64,000 nt of DNA from assembly GCA_017590115.1 (NCBI GenBank), contig JAGGNK010006448.1:2677849-2741848 (forward strand). The letters are read 5' to 3'. Under the pieces are notes generated by a model. It was not told the DNA's origin. It searched no databases and was given only the letters and a program-made list of their open reading frames with translations. Source of the DNA: Montifringilla adamsi. Its lineage: Eukaryota; Chordata; Aves; Passeriformes; Passeridae. Below are positions 36,801-44,600 of this stretch, in pieces. Each line of letters starts with the position of its first letter. The stretch's first letter is position 1. A program made the translations under genes and the position numbers.

Positions 36801-38644
36801 ATAGAGTACCTTCTGGCACAACAGCTTACTCAGCAGGAACAAGGGTGCCAGGGTGCTGTAATTCTGCCCATGTTGAGTAAGAATATTTCAGCAAGAACAA
36901 TACACTCAGCTGAATAACAAAAACTACTTGGAGAAACCACAGCTTTTCTTCCCCTCCTCCACCTTTTTTCTTCAAATTATTTTAGTCCAAAGATCATATG
37001 TGTGACAGACAATACTAAAACCTTTAGGAAATGATGTGGCTAAATTGAAAGCTGGGGAAAAAAAAGGAATTCTTGGTATTTTAATTATACCATAGATTAG
37101 CTGAGAAACTAAGATGATACTTTTTGGTTTGTAGTAATTCCAAACGAGAAAGAGCAGCTTCTGCAGCAAATTACCTTTCAGCTTTCCCAAACTGCTTCTC
37201 AAGCCCATGGAATTTATTCTACAGACCTCAGATTTTTTCAGCTAAATCCTGTTCATTACTAGTGGTAAGCTGTGGCTTTCTGAAGGGCAATGCATTTGCA
37301 CTTCAGATATCATTTCCCCAAGAGAATAAAAACAAGAATGATCCTTAAAACAAATGGAAAGACAAAATCCAGGCATTTAGCCCACTGTTATTTTCAGGTC
37401 CAAAGATTCTTCCTGTTATAGGTCACCTCCTTTATGTGTCCTTCTGTTTTCTCAAAACAAGTTCCAAAGATGTGAAATGCATTTCAGGCAAGAGAAGAAA
37501 CAACCATTGGAGTCTGAAGGAAGAAGCCTTCAGTGCAGAGATGTTTGAATACTCATCTGGTAAGGAGGAGTAATTAATACAAATTATCAAAAAGAGGCTG
37601 GCTCAAACACAAGGCTGCGGAAGTTTCATGTGAAGTTTTTTCTTTTTAAGTGCACAAAAAAGAGGTTTTCTTTGCATGGTAGTTTTCACTGAGCCTCTTT
37701 TTGAAAGAATATTCATGTTTTTCAGCTAGGTTCTAAATACCACCAATACAGACAATCCAGAACTGCATATAAAATATTTATTTCATTAAAAACTCTGCTC
37801 CTTTAAGCGATTACTCCATAAATAATTACTTTTTTCTTAAAATTTGCCTGAGCTCATGAGTTGAGGTTAAAGTTCAGCTACTTGTGTTCCAACCATTTAT
37901 GAACAGACACAAAAGTATTTATGACAAATCATGAAGCCATACTGGATCCATATTACTTATCTTGCAAAACTTGTCTCAAAATGCACAGGAGAAGAAGATA
38001 CGGCACAAAACCAACAGGAAACTGCTCATCCTAGAACACACCTGGAACAACATTGTCCTGTTCTTCTCAGAATCAGAGGGCTGAACGTGGCTGGGAGCAC
38101 TTGCGTGTCTTCTGCGGGACTGTATTTTCAGGTTTGTGTCATGAACCCTTCTCTGCATCACTGCAGTGACGCTGCTGCACCGGGAGCGGAACTCCTGCTG
38201 CTCGTCAAAGCCAGAGTCCTCCAAAATCCTCTCTGGAAAGAAGCCACGAGTGCTGGCCAGGTTGGTCAAGTTGGTCTGGCTGCCAATTGTAAACATTGCA
38301 GCACGCCCTGAGGTGCTGTTGGGGCTGTCCAGCTCCTCAAAAGGGCTGTCCAGAGGAGAAGCTGGCACATTTTCTTCACACAGGGGCAAGTCCAAACTTG
38401 ACTCATTATTGCGCTGCTCGTTTAACAGTTTCAGGCGCTGGCGCTCGTGAAGGCTGAATTTCTCTATGCAGTCATCAATTAGTGTGGAGGGAGCTTTCTT
38501 GTGAGCCACTGTCACCTTTCCACAGTACAAGACCTCAAATTTTTGAGAGTCGTAGAAGGCATCTTCACTATCCTTAGTTGGTTTGGCATCTTCTTTCAGT
38601 GCTGCTTTAGAGACTTGTCTTATGCTGCTGATGACATCAGGAAC
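323..38644 (-). CDS. TBC1D4: TBC1D4 (AS160) Rab-GAP gene, partial, 18 coding exons
   Basis: Rab GTPase-activating protein of the TBC family. In mammals it acts on Rab8, Rab10 and Rab14 on GLUT4 vesicles and is switched off by Akt phosphorylation and 14-3-3 binding. Exons in transcript order: 38644-38042, 36706-36617, 33417-33313, 30760-30628, 28849-28758, 27986-27876, 27192-27073, 23541-23467, 22495-22269, 20391-20242, 14734-14574, 13629-13420, 9938-9780, 8539-8381, 7941-7697, 4778-4619, 2366-2197, 499-323. All have AG acceptors and GT donors, phases agree at every junction, and the join is about 1049 residues with no stop. TBC1D4 is preferred over its paralogue TBC1D1 because the C-terminal segment reads [20 protein letters not shown] and [19 protein letters not shown], as I recall TBC1D4, whereas TBC1D1 has [20 protein letters not shown]. 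The first and last coding exons are outside the window. Confidence 0.97.
500..2196 (-). other. TBC1D4: TBC1D4 intron
   Basis: No coding sequence recognised. Positions about 1425-1690 are richer in G+C and in CTGCAG-like words than the flanks and give short overlapping ORFs on both strands. I do not recognise them as a repeat family or a gene. Confidence 0.85.
2197..2366 (-). CDS. TBC1D4: TBC1D4 exon, end of TBC domain
   Basis: 170 bp, phase 1 in, 0 out. It encodes (D)[19 protein letters not shown] then [20 protein letters not shown] and [36 protein letters not shown] is the last conserved TBC motif. The acceptor is CCCTTTTAG|ACATT and the donor is CAG|GTAAGG. Confidence 0.98.
2367..4618 (-). 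other. TBC1D4: TBC1D4 intron
   Basis: No exon recognised. It contains a 20-nt poly(A) run at 3628-3647 and a very AT-rich stretch at about 3890-3970. Confidence 0.85.
4619..4778 (-). CDS. TBC1D4: TBC1D4 exon, C-terminal half of TBC domain
   Basis: 160 bp, phase 0 in, 1 out. It encodes [20 protein letters not shown] then [20 protein letters not shown] and [27 protein letters not shown] is the conserved helix of the TBC C-lobe. It was recognised by translating the reverse complement, since it contains no long open frame. The acceptor is CTGTAG|ATTCAG and the donor is TTTG|GTAAGT. Confidence 0.98.
6517..6600. repeat. Two adjacent short tandem duplications
   Basis: A 19-bp unit (CACTTGTACAGTATACTTA) occurs at 6517-6535 and again at 6536-6554 with one change. 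A separate 15-bp unit (GTGTTTTTAGAATAA) occurs perfectly twice at 6571-6585 and 6586-6600. Confidence 0.95.
6811..7020. repeat. 105-bp tandem duplication
   Basis: Copy 1 is 6811-6915 and copy 2 is 6916-7020. Both start GTATATTCCTTTATAATATA and end TTTAAACCCTGAA. Copy 2 has one inserted T and about three substitutions (ACCAGGGG/ATCAGGAG, TTG/TCG). Each copy contains a near-palindromic CCTTTATAATATAAAGG core. Confidence 0.95.
7599..7646. repeat. 24-bp perfect tandem duplication
   Basis: The unit GGAGAACCTAAGCAACCCCT plus ATAA occurs twice back to back (7599-7622, 7623-7646) without a mismatch, about 50 bp past the donor of the catalytic TBC exon. Confidence 0.95.
7697..7941 (-). CDS. TBC1D4: TBC1D4 exon, catalytic core of TBC domain
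   Basis: 245 bp, phase 1 in, 0 out, 81 whole residues. It contains both residues of the TBC dual-finger mechanism. The arginine finger is in DLGRTFP (human Arg973 by memory), at 7937-7939. The glutamine finger is in GYCQG, at 7826-7828. [20 protein letters not shown] and [18 protein letters not shown] are essentially identical to the mammalian sequence. The acceptor is GCATCAG|GACGG and the donor is CAG|GTAAGT. The ORF extending to 8002 includes intron read as coding ([20 protein letters not shown]). Confidence 0.98.
7942..8380 (-). other. TBC1D4: TBC1D4 short intron
   Basis: 439-bp intron between the two main TBC exons, phase 1. Nothing else recognised. Confidence 0.85.
8381..8539 (-). CDS. 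TBC1D4: TBC1D4 exon, start of TBC domain
   Basis: 159 bp, phase 1 in, 1 out. It encodes (G)[19 protein letters not shown] then [20 protein letters not shown] and [13 protein letters not shown]. The R.GEIW box is the first conserved TBC motif, and ILVDLGR, which crosses into the next exon, leads to the catalytic arginine. The acceptor is CCTGCAG|GTGTG and the donor is CTAG|GTAAGT. Confidence 0.98.
8540..9779 (-). other. TBC1D4: TBC1D4 intron
   Basis: Phase 1 intron of 1240 bp. No coding sequence, RNA gene or repeat recognised. Confidence 0.85.
9780..9938 (-). CDS. TBC1D4: TBC1D4 exon, pre-TBC region
   Basis: 159 bp, phase 1 in, 1 out. It encodes (A)[19 protein letters not shown] then [20 protein letters not shown] and [13 protein letters not shown]. 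This helical segment leads into the GAP domain. The acceptor is GTTCTAG|CAAGC. The donor GAAG|GTATTT is weaker than its neighbours. Confidence 0.97.
9939..13419 (-). other. TBC1D4: TBC1D4 intron
   Basis: Phase 1 intron of about 3.5 kb. It has a purine-rich tract at 11400-11435 (+ strand) and, just beyond it, a juxtaposed acceptor and donor at about 11457-11470 (separate entry). Nothing else recognised. Confidence 0.8.
11460..11462 (-). other. Candidate 3-nt microexon or recursive splice point
   Basis: On the minus strand a pyrimidine-rich acceptor (TTCTTTATTTTACAG) is followed by AAG and then a consensus donor GTAAGT. The surrounding intron is phase 1 (GAA G | CA), so including AAG would insert one Glu and keep the frame. 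The CAGAAG|GT arrangement also fits a tandem NAGNAG acceptor fused to a donor, as in recursive splicing. Chance occurrence in a 3.5-kb intron is quite possible. Confidence 0.2.
13420..13629 (-). CDS. TBC1D4: TBC1D4 exon with calmodulin-binding helix
   Basis: 210 bp, phase 1 in, 1 out. It encodes (D)[19 protein letters not shown] through [20 protein letters not shown] and [10 protein letters not shown]. The [12 protein letters not shown] helix at about 13457-13507 is the segment mapped as the Ca2+/calmodulin-binding region of AS160 (human about 834-849, from memory). Two basic residues of the human helix are changed here: K to E and R to Q. The acceptor is TTTGCAG|ATGGT and the donor is GAAG|GTTAGC. 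Confidence 0.97.
13630..14573 (-). other. TBC1D4: TBC1D4 intron
   Basis: Phase 1 intron of 944 bp. A short GCTGCTGTTTGCAGC-type direct repeat occurs at about 14317-14358. Nothing else recognised. Confidence 0.85.
14574..14734 (-). CDS. TBC1D4: TBC1D4 exon, Ser/Thr-rich basic linker
   Basis: 161 bp, phase 2 in, 1 out. It completes a Ser, then reads [20 protein letters not shown] and [18 protein letters not shown], then [15 protein letters not shown]. The KKRTST motif lies at the mammalian RKRTSSTCS phosphosite cluster, and PRRISWR is strictly conserved. The end was set at CATCCAG|GTCTGT, because the G pairs with AT of the next exon to give the conserved DG. An earlier in-frame CAG|GTAGCT would drop the conserved [10 protein letters not shown] segment. 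Confidence 0.95.
15462..15505. repeat. 22-bp tandem duplication
   Basis: Two adjacent copies differ by one base: AACTAAACCCCTGTGCTCAA+TG at 15462-15483 and the same with CT for CC at 15484-15505. Confidence 0.9.
18385..18446 (+). mobile_element. CR1 LINE 3' tail remnant
   Basis: The segment TAACTAAATGATCTTTATGG then TCACTTCCAACCCAAACCAT and TCTGTGATTCAG closely resembles the 3' UTR end of chicken-repeat-1 elements, which finish in copies of an ATTCTATG-type octamer. Only the terminal ~60 bp is recognisable. It is antisense to TBC1D4. Confidence 0.85.
20242..20391 (-). CDS. TBC1D4: TBC1D4 muscle-type cassette exon (human exon 11)
   Basis: 150 bp, phase 2 in and 2 out, so skipping it keeps the frame. 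After a split Ser it reads [20 protein letters not shown] then [20 protein letters not shown] and QHSECDLSK. In human, the equivalent 55-residue exon is in the long isoform of skeletal muscle and heart, and it carries the Arg684 position hit by the Greenlandic nonsense variant (from memory). The matching VRR is at 20370-20375. The bird exon is five residues shorter: human SFSAPSFTAPSFLK is here SLSAPSFLK. The acceptor is TGCACAG|T and the donor is AAGAG|GTGAGA. Confidence 0.93.
20392..22268 (-). other. TBC1D4: TBC1D4 intron before the cassette exon
   Basis: Phase 2 intron of about 1.9 kb. It contains the long perfect inverted repeat at 20769-20837. Nothing coding recognised. Confidence 0.85.
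20769..20837. repeat. Perfect 31-bp inverted repeat (hairpin)
   Basis: The left arm 20769-20799 (starting CATTTACATAATCTCTACTT) is exactly complementary to the right arm 20807-20837 (ending AGATTATGTAAATG), around a 7-nt loop TGTAAAC. No mismatch was found over 31 pairs. Transcribed RNA from either strand could form a stable stem, about 380 nt downstream, in + coordinates, of the cassette exon. Confidence 0.97.
22269..22495 (-). CDS. TBC1D4: TBC1D4 exon with Thr642-like 14-3-3 site
   Basis: 227 bp, phase 0 in, 2 out. It encodes 75 residues from [16 protein letters not shown] to [12 protein letters not shown], then a split codon. The principal Akt site [11 protein letters not shown] is intact, with the threonine (human Thr642, the main 14-3-3 docking site) at 22376-22378. 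The exon is unusually GC-rich with many CpG dinucleotides compared with the AT-rich introns. The acceptor is CTTTCAG|GACACT and the donor is GCCAG|GTGAGT. Confidence 0.97.
22496..23466 (-). other. TBC1D4: TBC1D4 intron
   Basis: Phase 0 intron of 971 bp. Nothing coding recognised. Confidence 0.85.
23467..23541 (-). CDS. TBC1D4: TBC1D4 exon with Ser588-like Akt site
   Basis: 75 bp, phase 0/0, 25 residues: [20 protein letters not shown] then LASDR. The Akt motif RGRLGS is intact, with the serine matching human Ser588 at 23509-23511. The donor was placed at AGA|GTACGT because the next exon resumes the mammalian SPGDSPP sequence. Translation past it ([10 protein letters not shown]) is intronic. 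Confidence 0.96.
23542..27072 (-). other. TBC1D4: TBC1D4 intron
   Basis: Phase 0 intron of about 3.5 kb. It has a palindrome plus direct repeat at 25581-25647 (separate entry). Nothing else recognised. Confidence 0.85.
25581..25647. repeat. AT-rich palindrome within a direct repeat
   Basis: ATATTATCATATGC at 25589-25602 is perfectly inverted at 25604-25617 with one central A. The 27-bp left part 25581-25607 is also directly repeated at 25621-25647 with one substitution (C to A). The result is a compound inverted and direct repeat. Confidence 0.93.
27073..27192 (-). CDS. TBC1D4: TBC1D4 exon with Ser570-like site
   Basis: 120 bp, phase 0/0, 40 residues: [20 protein letters not shown] then [20 protein letters not shown]. 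The [11 protein letters not shown] segment corresponds to human [12 protein letters not shown], which contains the Ser570 phosphosite (assignment from memory). The acceptor is CAACAG|GTCATT and the donor is AGG|GTAAGT. Confidence 0.97.
27193..27875 (-). other. TBC1D4: TBC1D4 intron
   Basis: 683-bp phase 0 intron. On the + strand it has A/C-rich low-complexity sequence at about 27312-27410. No exon recognised. Confidence 0.85.
27876..27986 (-). CDS. TBC1D4: TBC1D4 exon, linker
   Basis: 111 bp, phase 0/0, 37 residues: [20 protein letters not shown] then [17 protein letters not shown]. It is a predicted helical linker between PTB2 and the phosphorylation-rich region. The acceptor is GACAG|AAAATG and the donor is TCG|GTAAAG. 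Confidence 0.97.
27987..28757 (-). other. TBC1D4: TBC1D4 intron
   Basis: 771-bp phase 0 intron. Nothing recognised. Confidence 0.85.
28758..28849 (-). CDS. TBC1D4: TBC1D4 exon, linker after PTB2
   Basis: 92 bp, phase 1 in, 0 out. It encodes (G)[19 protein letters not shown] then [11 protein letters not shown]. It joins the previous exon to give 75 whole residues (133+92 = 225). The sequence matches the mammalian protein almost exactly. The acceptor is TTTCCTAG|GACTC and the donor is CAG|GTAGTA. Confidence 0.97.
28850..30627 (-). other. TBC1D4: TBC1D4 intron
   Basis: Phase 1 intron of about 1.8 kb. It contains the short tandem duplication at 29532-29586. Nothing else recognised. Confidence 0.85.
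29532..29586. repeat. 27/28-bp tandem duplication
   Basis: GATGGATT, an A-run, GGGACACTAAAA occurs at 29532-29559 and again at 29560-29586. The copies differ only by one A in the homopolymer. Confidence 0.93.
30628..30760 (-). CDS. TBC1D4: TBC1D4 exon, C-terminal helix of PTB2
   Basis: 133 bp, phase 0 in, 1 out. It encodes [20 protein letters not shown] followed by [20 protein letters not shown] and ERIE plus a split Gly. The amphipathic [12 protein letters not shown] segment is the C-terminal PTB helix, followed by a Cys-rich linker. The acceptor is TATAG|GTTGAT and the donor is GAAG|GTAGCA. Confidence 0.97.
30761..33312 (-). other. TBC1D4: TBC1D4 intron
   Basis: Phase 0 intron of about 2.5 kb. 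A degenerate GAAGTTCT/GAAGTTCAT repeat occurs at about 30929-30968. A relatively GC-rich patch at about 31170-31480 opens short ORFs on both strands but matches no family I know. Confidence 0.8.
33313..33417 (-). CDS. TBC1D4: TBC1D4 exon, core of PTB2
   Basis: 105 bp, phase 0/0, 35 residues: [20 protein letters not shown] then [15 protein letters not shown]. The HFGFICRES and CYVFQC strands are typical of the TBC1D1/TBC1D4 PTB fold. The acceptor is TTTTAG|GGTATA and the donor is CTG|GTGAGT. Confidence 0.97.
33788..33825 (+). repeat. 38-nt poly(A) tract
   Basis: Uninterrupted run of 38 A residues on the + strand. No recognisable retroposed sequence lies upstream, so this may be a homopolymer microsatellite or the tail of an eroded retrocopy. 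Confidence 0.9.
35273..35297 (+). repeat. 25-nt poly(A) tract
   Basis: Run of 25 A residues followed by A/C-rich sequence. No retrotransposon body was recognised upstream. Confidence 0.9.
36617..36706 (-). CDS. TBC1D4: TBC1D4 exon, start of PTB2
   Basis: 90 bp, phase 0/0, 30 residues: [20 protein letters not shown] then [10 protein letters not shown]. This is the first strand region of the second PTB domain, which spans roughly human residues 319-475. The acceptor is TTAG|GTTGG and the donor is CAG|GTAAGC. It is nearly identical to the mammalian exon as I recall it. Confidence 0.97.
36707..38041 (-). other. TBC1D4: TBC1D4 intron
   Basis: 1335-bp phase 0 intron between the second and third coding exons. 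Nothing else recognised. Confidence 0.85.
38042..38644 (-). CDS. TBC1D4: TBC1D4 second coding exon: end of PTB1, Akt-site linker
   Basis: 603 bp, phase 0 in and out, 201 residues from [10 protein letters not shown] to KNRTMLFQ. Residues 1-45 finish the first phosphotyrosine-binding domain ([19 protein letters not shown]). The middle is a low-complexity Ser/Pro/Glu linker that differs from the mammalian protein. Residues 138-160 ([19 protein letters not shown]) are strongly conserved. Two basophilic kinase motifs follow: RSRCSSVT, with the serine matching human Ser318 at 38171-38173, and RRRHASAPS, with the serine matching human Ser341 at 38099-38101. The donor is CAG|GTGTGT. Reading on past the donor gives a false extension of the ORF to 37976. 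The human site numbers are from memory. Confidence 0.97.
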
Positions 38645-41600
38645 CTAAGGGGACAGTGCAAAAGGCCTCTTTATTAGCCACAAATGAGACAGCAGAGACA
38701 GTGATGCACCAAGTATTTGTTAAGGTAAGTATTTACACAAGCTATTTCCCCAGCAGAGTGCCACAAGATTCTTGGCAAAGAATATAAAATCAGTAAAGTC
38801 TAAATTCTGTATGGACAATTTATGTAGTGGAAGCAGAGCAAATAATTTCTAATTTTTTTCCTGGAATGTCTCCCAGTACATGAGGTTTTAAATTACCAGA
38901 AGGTCAATTGGCAAATGTTCACATCCTTTTTTTTTTGTTTGTTTTTACTGACACTACCTTCTCTTTCCCATTGTCCTCTGCCCACATTGGCATGTTTTAC
39001 TGCTGTGCTCTGTAAAGGTCCATCACTGTTCCTTTGTTTTTATTTTGCAGAGACACTTACTCTATTCTTAAGACTATTTCGGGAACAGTTTTGTGGACAA
39101 GAGACCAGCAATCTCCATCAGTTTCAACTGACAGTTTTGGAATAGAGGTAGCAAGAATATGGACATTTTACTGTAGTACCAAGTACAACTGCATTAGATC
39201 TCACTTACTATCAACTATAAAAACCTTGCCCCATCTATTCTATGACACAGTTTACCTTAAGGTCACACTTCCCTGCTGCCCCAGTCACTGTGCAATCAAG
39301 CAGCGCACACAAATCTCTCTCCTCTGCACAGACGCCTGCTATACCCTGTAGGGCCAAACTGCACATCTCCAGAAGAAACTCACAATTTCAGTCCTGTATC
39401 ACACAGTCTTTCAAAGACACCTGGTTCTTCCTCCATTTTGTCCCAAACACCCTGGGAGGAGTCTGCTTTAAGTACCGACATATTTAATATACGAGCTCAT
39501 TTTTCATTTTGGCTTCCCAAAAGAAAACAAGGACTTCCCCAACTCTACTAACTGCAGATCAGAGTGTTACTAGTTGCTCTTTTGACAGTACCTACTCTTC
39601 TGAACCATACCCTCTTTCCCACATGTCCCATTTTCTCTAGAAGTATAATGAATGGCATCACACTAAATACATTGGGGAAGTTACTAGTGACAATGAGATA
39701 AAGAGAGAATATCAATCCAATTTTCTTTGCAAGAGAAATCAATTCAACTAATCTAATACAATCAACCAACAGTTTTTGTATTCTATACAGCTTCCCACCA
39801 TAATATTTGATATTTTTCACAGAATGTTTCTATTAAAAGAAGGCAACTTTGAAGTCACACCTTAAATAATCCATGCTCTCTACAGTATCTCTTCCTTTCA
39901 GTCACACGATACCAGCTGAAGCTTGCTACTGAGGCAGCAATCTCATCTACCAACACTTTCTGCAAGTCAGAGTGGAAAATTACCTCATCTTAATCCCCAT
40001 CTCCCATTACACACTCCTCATCCCTTGGGAATTCAACTCAAATCTGCTTCCAGTTCATTTATTGCAAAATGAAGTTCAATTACCCTAAGGTCTGCTGACC
40101 CTTTGGCTTCCATCCCTTCAGACGTCACCATCATCTCAGTTTTCAGTGAGGCCAAAAGCCAAGTCTAGATCTGACACAGATACCACAGTGGAACTGTTCT
40201 TCCCTCATTTTCACTACCAGGCTGCTTTACCATCACCCAAGGTGCACTTCCTCCCAGCCATGGCAGTTCAGCTGGACATGCAAAACCCTCACTTTGCACT
40301 TGCCTGTTTGAATTCCAAGATGCATCTCTTTTTCCACTGATTGGTCTCTTATTCTATCTATGGCCTGTGCTTAAAGAAGCTCTAGAATTTAAATTCCTTA
40401 GTGCTCTATTTTAACAAAATTCACAAATGAGCTACCTTTTAATTAAAATTTCCCTTTTTAGAATCCAGAAGCTCTTACAGGGCAATTCACATACATACCT
40501 GTTCAAAGTACAGTGACAAATGATAATTCTATTTAAAATGCATACATTTTACACACAATCAACTAGAGTAACCACTGTCAGCTGTTTAATCAGCAATTTA
40601 ATTTTTTTAGAAGTGTACCATCACTTCCACTCCAATAACTGGGTTTTGCCTCCTGCCCATCAACACTGAGACAAAGAAACTGGATATACCTAAATCTTTC
40701 TAAAAATACTCAATAGCCTCCTAACACATCCTTCCCCCTCTCTCCACCAGCAAATGTCTAAATAGGCTGGGGATAAGACACTACCATTCTACCCCAACAG
40801 TAATAACCATCCATTCCCTCTCCTGTCAGAGATATGCCTCACAAATGCACAGAGTTTTAAGTAATTACAATTCTACTCAGAACAACCCACCACCCTAAGT
40901 ATCATGCAGTTTATCACTTTTATTTCCATCTTTTCCAGATTGTGTATGCTCTTCAGACACTACATTTCAGCTACAATTATTATTTCAGTATCTCTGCTCC
41001 TTAAAAAGCTTTTGCAATACATAAATTGCTACAGTATTTTCACTTATGCATAGAGGGATCCTAACATTAGAGCAGGGGTTTCAGATCATACAGCCCAAAC
41101 AATCCTTATTCCCTGCTTTGTTTAGGTAAACTTTTTTACAGGCTATGTTATTTTTTTGGGTGCTCCCCCACCAGCATTCACTTTTTCTCTTCTTTTCAAC
41201 CTACAGACAGACTAAAATAAAATATCAAAGTGAACATTTTAAGACCTGTTTAACCTCTATATATATGAATACTTTTCTCATATACAGATGAAGAGAAAAA
41301 AAATGTAATGCAATACAGGGATGTCACAAACGAAAACTAATATCTGTCAGACAGCCCAGAACCAGTTCCAGATGCTTGTTAGTTGTTTCATGGGTACTCT
41401 CACTAGCACGGTGTAAAAAACAGCTTCAACTATAACATTCAAGACACATACTAACATTGCCAGGCTATGAGTCGTGCACATGAATTTTATTGGTCTTTAG
41501 TGTACAGGAGTAACTGTGTGCTGCTGCTGCTGTACTCAGTGACTGACAACGTGCCAGCCCGTGCTGCTAGACCTGACCCTCCTCACTCCCAGAGTGACAC

Positions 41601-44600
41601 TTTCTTATCAAGAATCAAGAGGTACTTCTGAGATGTACCTGATGAGAATATGGTATTTTCATGTAAAGACTGGACTTCGAGCAGAACTCCTAAGTGGGAT
41701 CAAGTGGAATCTAGACAACATTTTGCATCTGCATTTTCCTGAAATGCAAGATGCAGAAAAAGTTACATAGTTATCAATGACACATCCCAGTGTGGCTTTT
41801 TACACATTTCTTTGACATATATCATTGGGTTTTGACATCTTGCTCCTCTGTCTATCAAGAAACCCCAGTCAACAGTTTCACCATAGAAGTTGGGTAACTT
41901 TTTTGGATTTGGATGTCAGCTTATTATCTCTTAATGTCAAAATTGCAGGGCAAAGTTAGACAAGATAATAAGCAGAATTGAGCTTTTAAAATACTGAATT
42001 ACTTGATAAAAATCCTTAACTACTTTCAGAAATCAGTTTATGAATATTAAGATGACAGACTCCTGATATAGTCAAAACTTACTAATGTGTTTCCAAGTTC
42101 TAGCATTTCCCTGCAGAAGTCCCATTAAATTAAGCAGCCAGAGGGGAGAAATGGGATTCTTACTCCTGAAACCCACAGGGCCGTTAACAATCTTCCTGGA
42201 CATTTACTACCAGCTGTTATAGTAGAGCAAAATTAAAAGGTTAAATGAGTTATTGTATAGGTTTTCAGTATTCACCTGAATATAAAGAAATTAAATCCTT
42301 AAAATGTTTAAGCAATTGATCCATTTAACATACTCAGGTTTTTTTTCAAGCCTTTAAGACAGTTACATCAGGAAGAAAGACTGGATGAGACAGGGCTACA
42401 CAGTGTATTCTCAGGGTGAGAGAAGAACACCTCCAGCCCAAACAAACCCTATGGTGGGACAATTCAAGAAGACTTAATTCTCCCTGATTTTGCCTCTCCC
42501 AAATCCCAGGGGCCTATTATCTTTTTCCAAATATTGTTGGACAGAGAAGGAAATTACTGTCTTCCAAAGGAAGTTGCACAGGGCTTCTCAGTCCAGAAAG
42601 GTAGGAGCTGATGGTGTAGTGCTGGAACACCAGTTCTCAAATGCAGAAACATAATGTAGGGCATTATTGTAGGTTTTTTTTCATGAAGTTTCCCTATACT
42701 GCTGAGTAGCAGCAGACTGTTCCATGAATCAGAACAAGGAAATTACCCTCTACCCCAATACACCTACTCAAATGTGCTGGAACAGCACACAAAGCTTTCT
42801 CCAATGCAGCAGAGACCTCATGCTTGAACAGCAACAGGAAGACTGAACCTCCTCAGGTATTAATAACCTGAAACCAAACAAAATGGATCTGAGAGCTTCA
42901 GGTGAGCTTTCTTCCCCTCCAGGATGTCAAGAGTATCTGCCTGTCAGGAAGAAACACCAGCATGTGTACTTTAAGACCCTTGAAACAGTGCCCACAGTAA
43001 CTCCTCAATCTCTGAACAGAGCCAAGAGAACTCAAGAGCAGAGATCCTTCCTCAGGCCTGTTCCAAACAACGCTCCCAAATGCAAGAGGCCAATAAGACA
43101 AGGATGGACAGTGGGTACCATAAGTACAAAACTAAACCTGTGATACTAGTTTGGCTCTTCAGTGTGAACAACACTACAAAACTTGGTTGAGAAAAAAGAA
43201 AGCAAAAAACCAAACCCCAATACCAAAACCAACCAAACAAGACTGCAAAGTAAGAGGCAAGTAACAAGTGCTCTATAATGTCACTGAAGAGGCAATATTT
43301 TCCTCCAGGGAAATATTTAATCTAGTAAGAGTAATTACAGAAAAAGGAAAAAAAAAACCCTCAAACTTGGGAACCCAAATCAAATTTTTTACTCACATCT
43401 GACTAGCCTAAGATTGTATGAACCAGTCTTCACCCAAACAGACCATCTTCAATAAGTGGCGATTCAAAAAGGAAAAGTTAGCTGTACTCAAATGAGAACA
43501 GATGGCACCGGCCAAGCTCTGCATCACCTACAATTAGATTGCAATCTGAAAAAGCAACATAATAAATAAAGCATGACACTGACACAAAATTCGTTTACCG
43601 CAGGCAGTAAGAGTTTGATAGTCAAAACTAATGACAGCACCAGTTTTAGCCAGACAATCCCCAATCTCCTCTATTTGTACCCCGCACCTACGATCTTGCT
43701 TAGAGACCTTTTGAGCTGCTGCAGCACATCATCTATTTGGGCACACTGTGTAGAATAAGGTGGCAGCACTCAGGTAATTCCTGCTCTGCAATTCAAGGGC
43801 TAGATGTAGTTGTCCCTTGTGACTAGTCATAAAGGAGAGCAAACACCTTCCTCATGCATTAGTAGCACACTGCACAAATTAGTAGTATTGCCAAGAAATA
43901 TTCTACTATACATCAAGACACTTCACTGTGTTCTACACAGAATAGTACCTTCATGTTAGAAAGGAACATCACTTTAACTGATATAAGGAATGCAATGTCT
44001 TTCCTCTGACCAAAGTGTAGATTAAAACCAAAGGGAGAACCGCAGAAAAATAATTACCAGCAAATTCATCTCATGTCATGTAACTGAGGTTTTGCTAAAA
44101 TTAATTCCAGCTGCCACAACCCTTAAAACCTCAAAAACAGAACTTCAGTATTTATCACTAATATCTTTAAGCTGCAAAATAGAGAGACTGTTGAGCCTAC
44201 TAAATCATGCCTGATGCAGCATAACAATAGAACATTTTGTCACAAGTCTAGAAAGGGCAGAGCATCTCCATTGTAACACTACATGGTTTCTTGCACAGCA
44301 GTGACAGAAGTGGAAGCATTAAAAACAACCAAAAAAACCAACCCTTTGAATTTACAAGAGCCTCCAGTGAAGAAAGGTGGATGTCCCTTTTTGGCTGGAG
44401 TGATAACTTTCAAATGCATCCCTCTGTAATTCCTGAATAGTGCTTTCAATTTTAATCCAAACATAGAACTTGAATGCTATGGATATTGCAAAGAACAAAA
44501 TTCACTGTCTGGATTCCATTATTTCCACTGATGAACAGAAATTCACTGTGCAGAGAAGCTGCAGCTCGTCCTAATTTGTGTCTAGCTTCCACATGGACAA

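Noticed and set aside
37976..38041. C-terminal extension of the second-exon ORF ([13 protein letters not shown])
   Set aside because: It follows a good GT donor, and the next exon resumes the conserved PTB2 sequence exactly in frame, so this part is intron.
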